From JADKCL01 sp031415375 (GTDB taxonomy: Bacteria > Bacteroidota > Bacteroidia > J057 > JADKCL01), in assembly GCA_031415375.1 (NCBI GenBank), contig JANORP010000479.1, positions 1 to 64,000 on the forward strand: a stretch of 64,000 nt of DNA, given 5' to 3'. The notes beneath the pieces were generated by a model that was not told the origin of the DNA, did not search any database, and was given only the letters and a program-made list of their open reading frames with translations. How positions within the stretch are numbered: position 1 is the first letter of the stretch; the number at the start of each line of letters is the position of its first letter. Shown in pieces: positions 26,555-35,267 of the stretch. Position numbers and translations under genes: made by a program.

Positions 26555-26950
26555 GCCGCCCGAGACAGGTATGTCGCCGTAGCTGAGAGACTACTTCCTT
26601 CAAAGCCGATATTTTGGCGTCGCACTTCTCGATATGCAGTCTGTAGGCCCACTGCGAAGATCAAGCGCCTGCTTGTAATGGATCGTACAAGGGTCCAGAG
26701 CAATACGCCTCGGCGCACACGGTCGCATGAAAATGCTTGAGGGTTGGCATTCAAATTTCCTTTCAATAGCCGTCGATCATGTGCAAGCCTACACAACGCG
26801 ACCTCCGCTCACCAAAATCGCTCAGCATGGCGGTTCATTTTTCGTTTCACAAGCATTTTTCTGGTGAAGGCCTTGCCAAATTCGCCCCAAAGATGTTGGC
26901 CAATAGCTGATCGAGGCGAATCTAGGGCAATTTCGGGGGCGAGCGGAAAA
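26555..26950. other. gene-free interval
   Basis: Between the propeller gene and the small frame at 26951 no motif-bearing frame, strong hairpin or promoter match is seen. Confidence 0.4.
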
Positions 26951-27127
26951 ATGCATCCACCAGAAAAATACCCGCGAAACGAAAAATTGAAGTCCCTCAA
27001 GGCGCAAGCCGAGCTGCTCCTGGATGTCCTGATGCAGGAAATGGATTCAAACGCCGCCATCATCCCAATCTTGCTCCTCCTCATCGAATTCATAGAGGCT
27101 GAGGAGGAACCTGAGGATCCCGGGTGA
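26951..27127 (+). CDS. possible small acidic protein
   Basis: This would be a 58-residue frame from ATG 26951: a basic start (HPPEKYPRNEKLKSLK), a helical middle (AQAELLLDVLMQEM), a hydrophobic stretch (AAIIPILLLLIEFIEA) and an acidic end (EEEPEDPG). The layout of basic helix, hydrophobic helix and acidic tail could be a small membrane-associated protein, but it has no known family and may be chance. It lies 110 bases upstream of the sigma factor. Confidence 0.3.
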   Translation: MHPPEKYPRNEKLKSLKAQAELLLDVLMQEMDSNAAIIPILLLLIEFIEAEEEPEDPG

Positions 27128-27236
27128 TGGATTTTTTGGGTTCATTGGTTTCATGCAATCGCCCGGCATCAGGGTCGCCTCGGCATGAGACATCGAGGAT
27201 TTTGACGTATATTTGTGTGCATTGCGTAGGAAGAAT

Positions 27237-28022
27237 ATGACCGAAGAGGAAATCATAAAAGGCATTGCCGAGGAATCGCCGGACCTAGATGTGGTGATCA
27301 AAGAGTTCTATGACCACACTTTTGATCGTTTTACATCATGGCTTGTGTACAAGGGAGCTACATTGGAAGATGCCAAAGATGTCTTTCAAGATGCCATCCT
27401 AATCCTCATTCAGAAGGCCAAGGCAGATCCTGAGTCCATGCCCAGAAACCTTTTCTCCTACTTTTATCAAATGTGCAAGAACATTTGGTATCATCGGTCG
27501 CGCTTGCAGCATTACAAGCAATCGCTCGTGGACATTGACGACCTCCTCGATCATGAAACGACGCACGAGTGGCTGCTCTTGGAGCAAGATCAAGAGAGCG
27601 ACGAGGAGGCTGCGAAGGGTATATTGATGCAGCTGATTGAAAATGATCTTGACGGGCCCTGTCGGATCATTTTTGAGGCGATGATGAAAAAAAAGCAATA
27701 CGACAGTGCAGAATTGGCATCCAGATTGGGCCTCCCGAGCGCAAACGCTGTCGCTCAAAAAGCGAAGCGATGCAAGGCCAAAATCATTCAGATTGCCCTG
27801 TCTGATCCATATTACTTTGCCGCTGCGATGCAATATTTGGATGGGACTACAGCCTATCCACAATTTAGAAAATATCGCGCACACGTTTATAGCCTCATGT
27901 TGCTTCTAAAAGGCACCTTGAGAGATGAAAAGGAGCGCCTAAGCATTGAAAATCGCTTAAAAAGCGACGAAAATTTCAGGGAATTTGCAACCTATCTCAA
28001 GCGACAAACAAAACTCAGCTGA
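27237..28022 (+). CDS. ECF-like sigma-70 family factor with C-terminal extension
   Basis: This encodes 261 residues from ATG 27237 (the frame opens eight codons earlier with GTG). The N-terminal half matches sigma region 2: a helix FYDHTFDRFTSWLVYKGA, then TLEDAKDVFQDAILILIQKAK and LFSYFYQMCKNIWYHRSR, the expected -10 binding surface. A diverged region 4 follows (CRIIFEAMMKKKQYDSAELASRLGL...NAVAQKAKRCKAKI, a helix-turn-helix). About 80 extra residues (to 261) carry YPQFRKYRAHVYSLMLLLKGTL and are not part of the core fold; they may hold or sense an inhibitor. No anti-sigma gene is adjacent. The gene ends one base before the convergent gene at 28024, so antisense overlap of transcripts is likely. 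Confidence 0.75.
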   Translation: MTEEEIIKGIAEESPDLDVVIKEFYDHTFDRFTSWLVYKGATLEDAKDVFQDAILILIQKAKADPESMPRNLFSYFYQMCKNIWYHRSRLQHYKQSLVDIDDLLDHETTHEWLLLEQDQESDEEAAKGILMQLIENDLDGPCRIIFEAMMKKKQYDSAELASRLGLPSANAVAQKAKRCKAKIIQIALSDPYYFAAAMQYLDGTTAYPQFRKYRAHVYSLMLLLKGTLRDEKERLSIENRLKSDENFREFATYLKRQTKLS

Positions 28023-28023
28023 C

Positions 28024-28644
28024 CTAACCCTGGTGCCTGTCCTTGAATTCCTGCAGCATGAATTTGCAGAACCTTGGTCCACAATTTTTGTGAACCACAT
28101 TTACAACATCTCTCACTGTTTTTGACCGCTTTAGCCTTCTGGTGATTACTTTGAGTTCAGCGTCTGGGTTGATGTTGGCGTATTCCTCCTCGATGAGTTC
28201 GACAAAAAAATCGATCAATTGCTTGCAATAATGCTCCTCAATCCCATTTGCCTCGACTTTGGAAAATTTAAACTTTAACCGCAATGTGCTCAAAGCCACG
28301 CGCGGTTTTACAAAAAGCTCCAACATTTCCAGGAAAATCTTGAGTCCGACGGGGAATTTGCGTGCCGCATACTTCCACGAAAAAACATCAAAGGACATGA
28401 TCGCTTTGGCCGTCATTCCGATCACAGCCGCACGCAACCATGGATCGTGGATTTTAATATCCAGGTCAAACTCAGTGATAAGACTATAGATGGCGATCCC
28501 AAAAATGCCGATGATTCCACCGTAGAAATAAACCCATCCAGAACGTAGGCTCAGAAAAAAATGATCCGTATAATTCTCAGTTGTCCATGACAAAATTGCA
28601 ATCGTGGCTGCAGAACAGAATACGACTAGTAAGTAATAAATCAT
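28024..28644 (-). CDS. membrane protein of unknown function
   Basis: This encodes 206 residues from the ATG at 28644 (one codon after a GTG). Three hydrophobic segments are visible: about residues 3-20 (YYLLVVFCSAATIAILSW), 35-56 (GWVYFYGGIIGIFGIAIYSLI) and a weaker one near 70-85. The cytoplasmic C-terminal 110 residues are basic and helical (KPRVALSTLRLKFKFSK, VITRRLKRSKTVRDVVNVVHK). No family is recognised. The gene faces the sigma factor tail to tail with only one base between the stop codons. Confidence 0.6.
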   Translation of the reverse strand: MIYYLLVVFCSAATIAILSWTTENYTDHFFLSLRSGWVYFYGGIIGIFGIAIYSLITEFDLDIKIHDPWLRAAVIGMTAKAIMSFDVFSWKYAARKFPVGLKIFLEMLELFVKPRVALSTLRLKFKFSKVEANGIEEHYCKQLIDFFVELIEEEYANINPDAELKVITRRLKRSKTVRDVVNVVHKNCGPRFCKFMLQEFKDRHQG

Positions 28645-28940
28645 CACCCGATGTCAAATAATTGCGTTTCAAATGAGTTGATGTGCTAAAATAGGTCGGG
28701 AGGACATCAAACGCAACTTTTTTTTTCGATTTGGAATATTTTCAAATCCATTTTGGATAATTTTTGGCTCACTATTGAGCCTTTTGCATACAGGAAAGCG
28801 ATCTCTCACACTTCAGGTCGATCAATGCCTTTGGGCCATTCGTCCTACTTGCATGGCATCTCCTTGTACAAGACGAGCGCCATGAATATGATGCTGCATC
28901 GATTCTTGTCAAAATACGAGGAACAAGCAAGGTGACAGAC
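28645..28940. other. gene-free interval
   Basis: Nearly 300 AT-rich bases, likely the promoter region of the membrane-protein gene at 28024. No convincing gene or hairpin is seen. Confidence 0.4.
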
Positions 28941-29315
28941 CTAAATCCCCGATTGCTCAAATAGACGCCCGATCACCTTGATGACAGCATCTTTGCTTTC
29001 GCTGTCCAATGGCTGCGATTGGGAGGCTTTGATGGCTTTGTCACGTTTCGCTTTGGAGCGTATGCGCACCTTATCGGGCTTGCTCGCGTGAACCTCTACA
29101 AAGTGGGCCAAAATAAATGTAGGCAACAATTCCTCCACCATATTTTCAGGCATACCCGCCTCAAATGCCAGCAATTCCTTTTCGATCCAGACATCTTGGG
29201 GGAGTTCAGCCAAAGCAAGGCCAAGATCGGTCAAGTCTGCAATATTGACGGATGGCGACCCAATGAGGTCTGCAATGGGTTTTTCCTTGAGAAAAATAGT
29301 GCTACGGTGCGTCAT
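28941..29315 (-). CDS. hypothetical cytoplasmic protein
   Basis: This encodes 124 residues. No signal or membrane segment is present. The first 85 residues are helical and acidic (LTDLGLALAELPQDVWIEKELLAFEAG, MVEELLPTFILAHFVEVHA). The last 40 are strongly basic then acidic (KPDKVRIRSKAKRDKAIKASQS; DAVIKVIGRLFEQSGI). I do not recognise the family. It stands alone, with gene-free DNA on both sides, on the same strand as the membrane-protein gene. Confidence 0.55.
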   Translation of the reverse strand: MTHRSTIFLKEKPIADLIGSPSVNIADLTDLGLALAELPQDVWIEKELLAFEAGMPENMVEELLPTFILAHFVEVHASKPDKVRIRSKAKRDKAIKASQSQPLDSESKDAVIKVIGRLFEQSGI

Positions 29316-29911
29316 AAAATAGAAGCGATGAAAGACTGATGGGATTGTCTAGTCTATCCCAAACAAACTGTGGAACTTGAAATACTTTGGCAGGGCCAAA
29401 TCTGCAAACAATCTAGGGCAATCCACAGCCCTAAAAAGCACATATCAACCAATGAATATTGCACAAACGCAATATTTTCAGTAGTTTTAAATCATCGCTC
29501 TATTGAATTCTCAATAGTTCAATTCAAAGGCGATTGCTACGTCTATCTTGATCTACTCTCTCTAGGGGTATCCTCCTTTTTTTACGACCTTCCTTTCATG
29601 CATATAGTGTATGCAGGGCCCTAAAAGTGACGGGGAATTTCTGCCTATTATGGATACCAATATCCTCCATTATATACTGCATGTAAATCCATTTTGAATA
29701 CATTTATCTATAATTGATCATTTTCGATCCATTGAGATTATGATCGGCTCCATCCGCAGTGCTTGCCCCATGTTCACGATGCCAGCGCATCGGGCAAAGT
29801 CGTCGCCAATGTGCTGGCAAGCCCCGGGTAATGCAAAAATTCATCCCCTACATTTTTTCTCACCGAGATAGTGCGACCTTCGGGGAATTCGATGAAAAAC
29901 ACTGCAAGAAA
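29316..29911. other. gene-free interval
   Basis: About 600 AT-rich bases precede the serine protease gene. The protease frame stays open for 51 codons upstream of its signal peptide, but those codons give a composition unlike a secreted protein and are taken as non-coding. No hairpin or repeat stands out. Confidence 0.4.
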
Positions 29912-31129
29912 ATGGGAATTGTAAGAAGGTTGTCCTACCTGCTCGGTGGGCTGGTACTGAGCCTCGGTGCACACGCCCAGCTCGACACGATCATCCAATA
30001 TGAGGTCGCCACTGGGGCCGTCATTGTCATGCCTTCTGTGGCTGTCGATACGAGCATCCACTTTGACCATACCGCCTATGAAATCGGCCCCTTGGGAGAC
30101 CAGCAGCTCTTGGATCTCGTGCCGCCCACCGCCAACCTATTCCTCAATTCTCAGTTCAGCGATATCGCCAGGACCGAACCCTTCATGCCCGTCACCAGCT
30201 ATCCTGCCCGCACAGCGATCAAGCTATCCTATTGGCACAATGACACCTTGCGAGACGACTGCTCGGGCATCATGGTAGGTGACCAATTTGTGCTCACCTC
30301 AGCACATTGCGTTTTTTCACACTCTGGCAACCCCACTTGGATTGGTGATAGCCTCCTAGCTGTGCCTGCCTATGACAACGGGCAGGCGCAGCCCAGTCTG
30401 CCCAGCAGCCTCGTGGAATATTGCTATATTTTCAAGACAAAATATGACAATACCTCTGGCAATGACCTCGCGCTGCTACAGTTGCGCACTCCCATCGGGC
30501 AGACAACAGGCTATGTCGGCTTTGCCTTCAGCTCAGATACCAGCTATTTCCGAGGAAAGGTCTTCCATAAATTCAGCTATCCAGCAGCGCGGCACATCAT
30601 CGACACCACACGCGTGTACAACGGCGACACGATGTATTACAACTACGGCTACATCCGAGCTATCGGCAACCAATGGTTGGAGATCCCTGCAAATTCAGCA
30701 ATTGGTGTGCAGGGGCAAAGCGGGAGTACATTCCTCTATACTGACAACCAAGCCTATTATGGCTTTGGTGTCATGAATTTTGCAAGCCGTTGTCGCCATT
30801 ACCCGATCCACCAAGGGGAGTTTTACCAGCTCAAACACATCATCGATACCCATCTGGTAAACGTCGCACCCTTAGCGCAACAGGCAACTTTGCTGCAAGC
30901 ATATCCGAATCCCTTTTCGGAACAAACAACCTTGCGGTTTGCCAACCCCACGCACGCAGCCCATTGCCTGCGCCTATGCGACATGCAAGGCCGGGTGGTA
31001 CTGACGATCGATGGCATCCGCGATGAAGCGCTCACCCTCGATCGCGGAGATCTTGCCAGTGGCATGTATTCTTTCCAACTCCTTGCTGGCGAGCAGCTAC
31101 GTGGATCGGGCAAGGTGATTGTAGAGTGA
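29912..31129 (+). CDS. secreted trypsin-like serine protease with T9SS sorting domain
   Basis: This encodes 405 residues, starting at ATG 29912 because the signal peptide (RRLSYLLGGLVLSLGAHAQ) begins there. The catalytic triad of an S1 peptidase is readable: His132 in VLTSAHC, Asp185 in GNDLALLQL, and Ser270 in GVQGQSGST. A type A sorting domain closes the protein (AYPNPFSEQTTLRF, CDMQGRV, ASGMYSFQLL). The enzyme would be delivered to the cell surface or medium to degrade proteins. The S1 pocket cannot be read with confidence, so specificity is unknown. The long propeptide-like region (22-115) may keep it inactive until export. Confidence 0.88.
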   Translation: MGIVRRLSYLLGGLVLSLGAHAQLDTIIQYEVATGAVIVMPSVAVDTSIHFDHTAYEIGPLGDQQLLDLVPPTANLFLNSQFSDIARTEPFMPVTSYPARTAIKLSYWHNDTLRDDCSGIMVGDQFVLTSAHCVFSHSGNPTWIGDSLLAVPAYDNGQAQPSLPSSLVEYCYIFKTKYDNTSGNDLALLQLRTPIGQTTGYVGFAFSSDTSYFRGKVFHKFSYPAARHIIDTTRVYNGDTMYYNYGYIRAIGNQWLEIPANSAIGVQGQSGSTFLYTDNQAYYGFGVMNFASRCRHYPIHQGEFYQLKHIIDTHLVNVAPLAQQATLLQAYPNPFSEQTTLRFANPTHAAHCLRLCDMQGRVVLTIDGIRDEALTLDRGDLASGMYSFQLLAGEQLRGSGKVIVE

Positions 31130-31491
31130 ATGGGCGGCAGGCTTGAGGGTTTGGTGCTTTGTAGGAATTGATTGGTCGTCGCTGAGGAATGATCTTTCCA
31201 TCAATCCAACACTCAGTTTGTCTTTTCTTTTCAGCAGATGACTTAGATCAAGCCGTACTTTTTGTGGAGGATGTACCACAGCGATCAGGTTTAATCAGCA
31301 GGAGAGGCACATGTTTTGGGCACCAGATATTGCGCAAGTGTTGGGATGCAGCACTTTACTCTCAGGCCATTGTATCTACATCGATCCTGCAACGGAAGCA
31401 ATGGGTAAGGCATTGGGAATGTAGGTCAGAGCCGTCATTCCACCCTATCCCAAAATCAGCTATCTTTAACCCAAATCCAAGGTATCTGCAC
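31130..31491. other. gene-free interval
   Basis: This interval precedes the molybdoenzyme gene. The enzyme's frame is open upstream to 31189, but those residues do not resemble the family. No hairpin terminator follows the protease stop. Confidence 0.4.
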
Positions 31492-33825
31492 ATGGCCGAA
31501 TTTGAAATTGAAGTCGAGATTCCACGTTACGTCCGCGCAGGTGTGCGCTTGCTGCCGCCTGAGAAGTTTCGTAACATCACGCTCACACAGCCAGAAAACA
31601 AGGCTGCGGGCCTCAAGGCGGTCAAGGAGTCGCTCGCGCACCTGCAGCGCGAGATGGGCCTTGGAAAAGGGCTACGCCTCGCTGGCAAGATGAACCAACA
31701 AGATGGCTTTGATTGCTCGGGCTGCGCATGGCCCGATCCCGAGGACCATCGCAGTAGCCTCGGCGAATATTGCGAAAATGGCATCAAGGCACTGGCAGAG
31801 GAGGCGACCGAGGCCAAGGTCGATCCTGCATTTTTCAGGGCACATGCGGTGGAGGAATTGAGCCTCTGGCCTGATTTTGAGCTGGGCAAGGCGGGGCGCA
31901 TCACACAGCCCATGCTCTTGCGCAAAGGCAAGTCGCATTATGAGCCGATCGAATGGGAGGCTGCATTTGCGCTCATCGGGGAGCAGCTCAAAGCATTGGA
32001 CAGTCCCGACGAGGCGATCTTCTATACCTCGGGCCGCACGAGCAACGAGGCCGCTTTCATGTACCAACTCTTGGTGCGTGCATTCGGCACCAACAACCTT
32101 CCCGATTGCAGCAATATGTGCCATGAGAGCAGCGGCACCGCGCTGAGCGCGACACTCGGCATCGGCAAGGGCAGCGTGAAACTGGAGGACCTCCATATCG
32201 CCGAGCTCATCGTCGTGATGGGCCAAAACCCCGGCACCAACCATCCACGCATGCTCAGCGCACTCAAGCAGTGCAAAGACAATGGCGGTACGATCATCGA
32301 CATCAACCCCCTACAAGAAGCTGGCATGCAGCGCTTTATCAATCCTCAAAGCCCGATGGAGGTGCTCAAGGGGGGAACAAAGCTGGCAGATATGCACCTG
32401 CCTGTGCGCATCAACGGCGACGTGCCCCTGCTCAAAGGCATCGCCCGATTGCTCTGGGACTTGGAGCAAAAGGCACCCGGCAAGGTCTTTGACATGCCCT
32501 TTATCGCGGCCCATACGCTTGGCTACGATGCATTTTGTGAGGATATGAAGGCCACCGACCTCGCGGTCTGCGAACGCGAGAGTGGCATCTCCCTGGCCGA
32601 TATGCGCAAGGTCGCCCAGCTGATCGCCAACAAAAAACGCATCATTTTTTGCTGGGCCATGGGCCTCACACAGCACAAGAATGCCGTCGGCAATATTCAA
32701 GAGATCGTGAATCTCCTGCTCTTGCGCGGCGCGATCGGGAAGCCAGGCGCAGGCACCTGTCCGGTACGCGGGCATAGCAATGTGCAAGGCGATCGCACGA
32801 TGGGCATTTACGAGAAGCCCGCCGAACGCTTCCTCGCCGCGCTTGACAAGCGATTTGGCATCCAAACGCCGCGGCCACATGGCTACGACACCGTCGAGGC
32901 CATCCATGCCATGCAAGACGGCAAAGGCAAGGTCTTCATTGCCATGGGAGGCAACTTCATTTCGGCGACACCCGATAGTGAGGCCACGGCCAAAGCATTG
33001 CAAAACTGTGACCTTACGGTGCAGATCAGCACCAAACTCAACCGCTCGCATGTCATCACAGGCGCCACTGCGCTCATCCTTCCCTGTATCGCGCGGTCTG
33101 AAACCGACCGCCAAAAATCGGGGGTGCAGCATGTGAGCGTGGAAAACAGCATGGGCGTCGTGAGCAAAAGCGTGGGGAGCGGCGACCCTGCTTCTCGCTA
33201 TTTGCTGAGCGAGCCGGCGATCGTGGCTGGCATTGCCAATGCCACCCTCCCCCACTCCATCCACATGAATTGGGACGATATGGTAGCCGATTACGATACC
33301 GTGCGCGACCACATCGAGGCGGTGATCCCTGGTTTTGAGGACTACAACCGCCGTCTCCTGCACCCGAACGGATTCTACCTGCCCAATGGTCCCCGCGAAG
33401 GCACATTTACGACCGACAGTGGCAAGGCGCACTTCACCGTCAATGCCCTCCCAGCAAACAAGCTGGAGCCTGGGCAATATGTGATGATGACCATCCGCAC
33501 CCACGACCAATACAATACCACGATCTATGGCCTCGACGACCGCTACCGTGGCATCCTCAATGAGCGCCGTGTGATCCTGATGAATACCGACGACATGCAT
33601 ACCCTAGGCTTGCATTCGCGGGACAAGGTCGATCTCACCAGTCACTTCAGAGGCGAAAAACGCCACGCCCCAGGCTGGATCGTCGTGCCCTACAAGATCC
33701 CCAAGGGCTGCATGGCCACCTATTTCCCAGAGGCCAATGTACTCGTGCCGCTGGACAGCGTCGCCGACAAGAGCAATACGCCTGTGTCCAAATACATCGT
33801 CATTACGGTCACAAAAGCAGTATGA
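31492..33825 (+). CDS. FdhF/YdeP-family molybdopterin oxidoreductase
   Basis: This encodes 777 residues from ATG 31492, close to the YdeP length (about 760). An N-terminal iron-sulfur motif FDCSGCAWPDP plus a Cys 20 residues on (EYCENGIKAL) matches the family. Molybdopterin-binding segments follow: FYTSGRTSNEAAFMYQ, LPDCSNMCHESSG, VVMGQNPGTNHPRM and the C-terminal dinucleotide-binding domain (MTIRTHDQYNTTIYG, RRVILMNTDD). The substrate of YdeP-type enzymes is not settled; some are linked to acid resistance or formate metabolism. It needs molybdopterin guanine dinucleotide, so moaA and fdhD in this window are likely helpers. The last four bases overlap the start of the following T9SS gene (ATGA). 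Confidence 0.9.
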   Translation: MAEFEIEVEIPRYVRAGVRLLPPEKFRNITLTQPENKAAGLKAVKESLAHLQREMGLGKGLRLAGKMNQQDGFDCSGCAWPDPEDHRSSLGEYCENGIKALAEEATEAKVDPAFFRAHAVEELSLWPDFELGKAGRITQPMLLRKGKSHYEPIEWEAAFALIGEQLKALDSPDEAIFYTSGRTSNEAAFMYQLLVRAFGTNNLPDCSNMCHESSGTALSATLGIGKGSVKLEDLHIAELIVVMGQNPGTNHPRMLSALKQCKDNGGTIIDINPLQEAGMQRFINPQSPMEVLKGGTKLADMHLPVRINGDVPLLKGIARLLWDLEQKAPGKVFDMPFIAAHTLGYDAFCEDMKATDLAVCERESGISLADMRKVAQLIANKKRIIFCWAMGLTQHKNAVGNIQEIVNLLLLRGAIGKPGAGTCPVRGHSNVQGDRTMGIYEKPAERFLAALDKRFGIQTPRPHGYDTVEAIHAMQDGKGKVFIAMGGNFISATPDSEATAKALQNCDLTVQISTKLNRSHVITGATALILPCIARSETDRQKSGVQHVSVENSMGVVSKSVGSGDPASRYLLSEPAIVAGIANATLPHSIHMNWDDMVADYDTVRDHIEAVIPGFEDYNRRLLHPNGFYLPNGPREGTFTTDSGKAHFTVNALPANKLEPGQYVMMTIRTHDQYNTTIYGLDDRYRGILNERRVILMNTDDMHTLGLHSRDKVDLTSHFRGEKRHAPGWIVVPYKIPKGCMATYFPEANVLVPLDSVADKSNTPVSKYIVITVTKAV

Positions 33826-35165
33826 GCAGCGCATCATCACATTCGCCAGGTCATCAGAAGATCACTGTCAGGTGCCTCCTGACCTGCGTCTTAGTCTGTC
33901 TTTTTGTGCCGATCGTTGCACAAAAAGGTCAATCAGCCCATGAAAGGCCAGTTGCCGCCGCGCAAAATCGGATTGCATTGCATGACGAGACGCCTGGTCA
34001 CTGCTTTGCATTTGTCTGGTGGAATCGGCTGGAATGGGACAGCCTGTGGCAGGAGACCTATACCTATTCCCCGCAGGGGCAAGTGATCGCCGTGCTGCAT
34101 GACGCCTTTGCGAGCGGTGTATTCATTCCCTTTGAACGGCAGGCCATTGCCTACAGCAACAGCGGCTACCTGAGCGAGCGTGTCACGCAACGCTGGGTCA
34201 CAGGTATGTGGACCAACGCAGTGCGCGAAACCTGGGCGACCGATGCACAAGGCAATGACACGCTGCGGATAGCCTATTCTTGGCGCCAAATACAAGGTCA
34301 GTTTGGATGGGACACCACCTCGGGCGACCATTCGATCATCGCGTATGATGGTAGTGGGCAAATCACCAATAGCGAAACCTCGTATTGGGTGGCAGGGTTC
34401 CCTAGGGGACATTGGGAAAGGCTTTCTAGAAGCGAATATTTTTTTGATGGCCTTGGCCAATGGGATTCACTCATTGTCTCCAGCCCATCGGGCAATGCAT
34501 GGGTCCCCAGCAATCGACTCGTGCAAGTCCAGTGGCACGACTACGCATTGGGCCAGCGTAGCGGCTACCGCACGCAATATTACCAAGGCTCCTGGATCGA
34601 TGCCCAACGGGTCAGCTGCGTCTATCAAGGGCTCGGCAGCAATTGCGTCTCAGAGTCCTACACCAACAATGCATGGGATACTACTTACCGCGAATCTCGA
34701 GATTTTGATGTCGAGGAGCACCTCACCCAGTGGGAGCGGCAAGAATTCAACAACGGCAACTGGCTCATTTCCAATGGTGGAAAACATTTCTATACCTACA
34801 ATGGGATTGGGCAGACCGAGCAAGTAATCGACCAGAGTTGGGATCCTACCATCGGTTACCTCAATGCGCAAAAGCGGATCTATGATAGTTTTTTTGTCAG
34901 TGCGACGACTCCACAGGTGAGCGATTGGGCTGTGACAGCATTCCCCAACCCTGTCACTGATGTCTTGCATATCCAGAGCCGCACGCGCGAGCAAGTATGC
35001 ATCAAGGTGCTCGACATGCAAGGCCGCATGCGCATGCAAGCCACACGCCTCTTCGCGGGAGAATGCACGATCCCCATCTCAGACCTGCTCCCCAATGGGA
35101 CTTATTTCTACCAAGTGTCGAGCAAGACAGGTCAGGCCCAAGGCAAATTCATTTTGCTACGATAG
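33822..35165 (+). CDS. T9SS-secreted Trp/Tyr-rich repeat protein, copy 1 of 5
   Basis: This encodes 447 residues. The ATG overlaps the stop of the molybdoenzyme gene. A late signal peptide follows a polar start (KITVRCLLTCVLVCLFVPIVAQ). The body (about 50-365) is a chain of imperfect 35- to 50-residue modules rich in Trp, Tyr and Asp, each close to 'W(N/D)..W(D/I)....Y.Y(D/S)..G....' (for example FGWDTTSGDHSIIAYDGSG and AWDTTYRESRDFD). The tail is a type A sorting domain (AFPNPVTDVLHIQS, LDMQGRMRMQ, NGTYFYQV). It is the most diverged member of the tandem family. No enzyme motif is seen; the modules look like an extended beta-structure for binding. Confidence 0.78.
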   Translation: MSSASSHSPGHQKITVRCLLTCVLVCLFVPIVAQKGQSAHERPVAAAQNRIALHDETPGHCFAFVWWNRLEWDSLWQETYTYSPQGQVIAVLHDAFASGVFIPFERQAIAYSNSGYLSERVTQRWVTGMWTNAVRETWATDAQGNDTLRIAYSWRQIQGQFGWDTTSGDHSIIAYDGSGQITNSETSYWVAGFPRGHWERLSRSEYFFDGLGQWDSLIVSSPSGNAWVPSNRLVQVQWHDYALGQRSGYRTQYYQGSWIDAQRVSCVYQGLGSNCVSESYTNNAWDTTYRESRDFDVEEHLTQWERQEFNNGNWLISNGGKHFYTYNGIGQTEQVIDQSWDPTIGYLNAQKRIYDSFFVSATTPQVSDWAVTAFPNPVTDVLHIQSRTREQVCIKVLDMQGRMRMQATRLFAGECTIPISDLLPNGTYFYQVSSKTGQAQGKFILLR

Positions 35166-35267
35166 CCCTCCAGCAAGCCCCAAGGTTTCATTTTTGAGCT
35201 GGGATCGAGGAATTTTTTCTACTGGGTTTTGAGAAGGGAATTGCGCCTTTTCAAGTATCTTTACCGT

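Noticed and set aside
29759..29911. N-terminal extension of the serine protease frame
   Set aside because: The extra 51 residues precede a perfect signal peptide that must be at the N-terminus to work.
32311..33600. Minus-strand frame of 429 codons inside the molybdoenzyme gene
   Set aside because: It is antisense to a strongly conserved oxidoreductase. The composition (His, Val and Arg rich) is typical of shadow frames.
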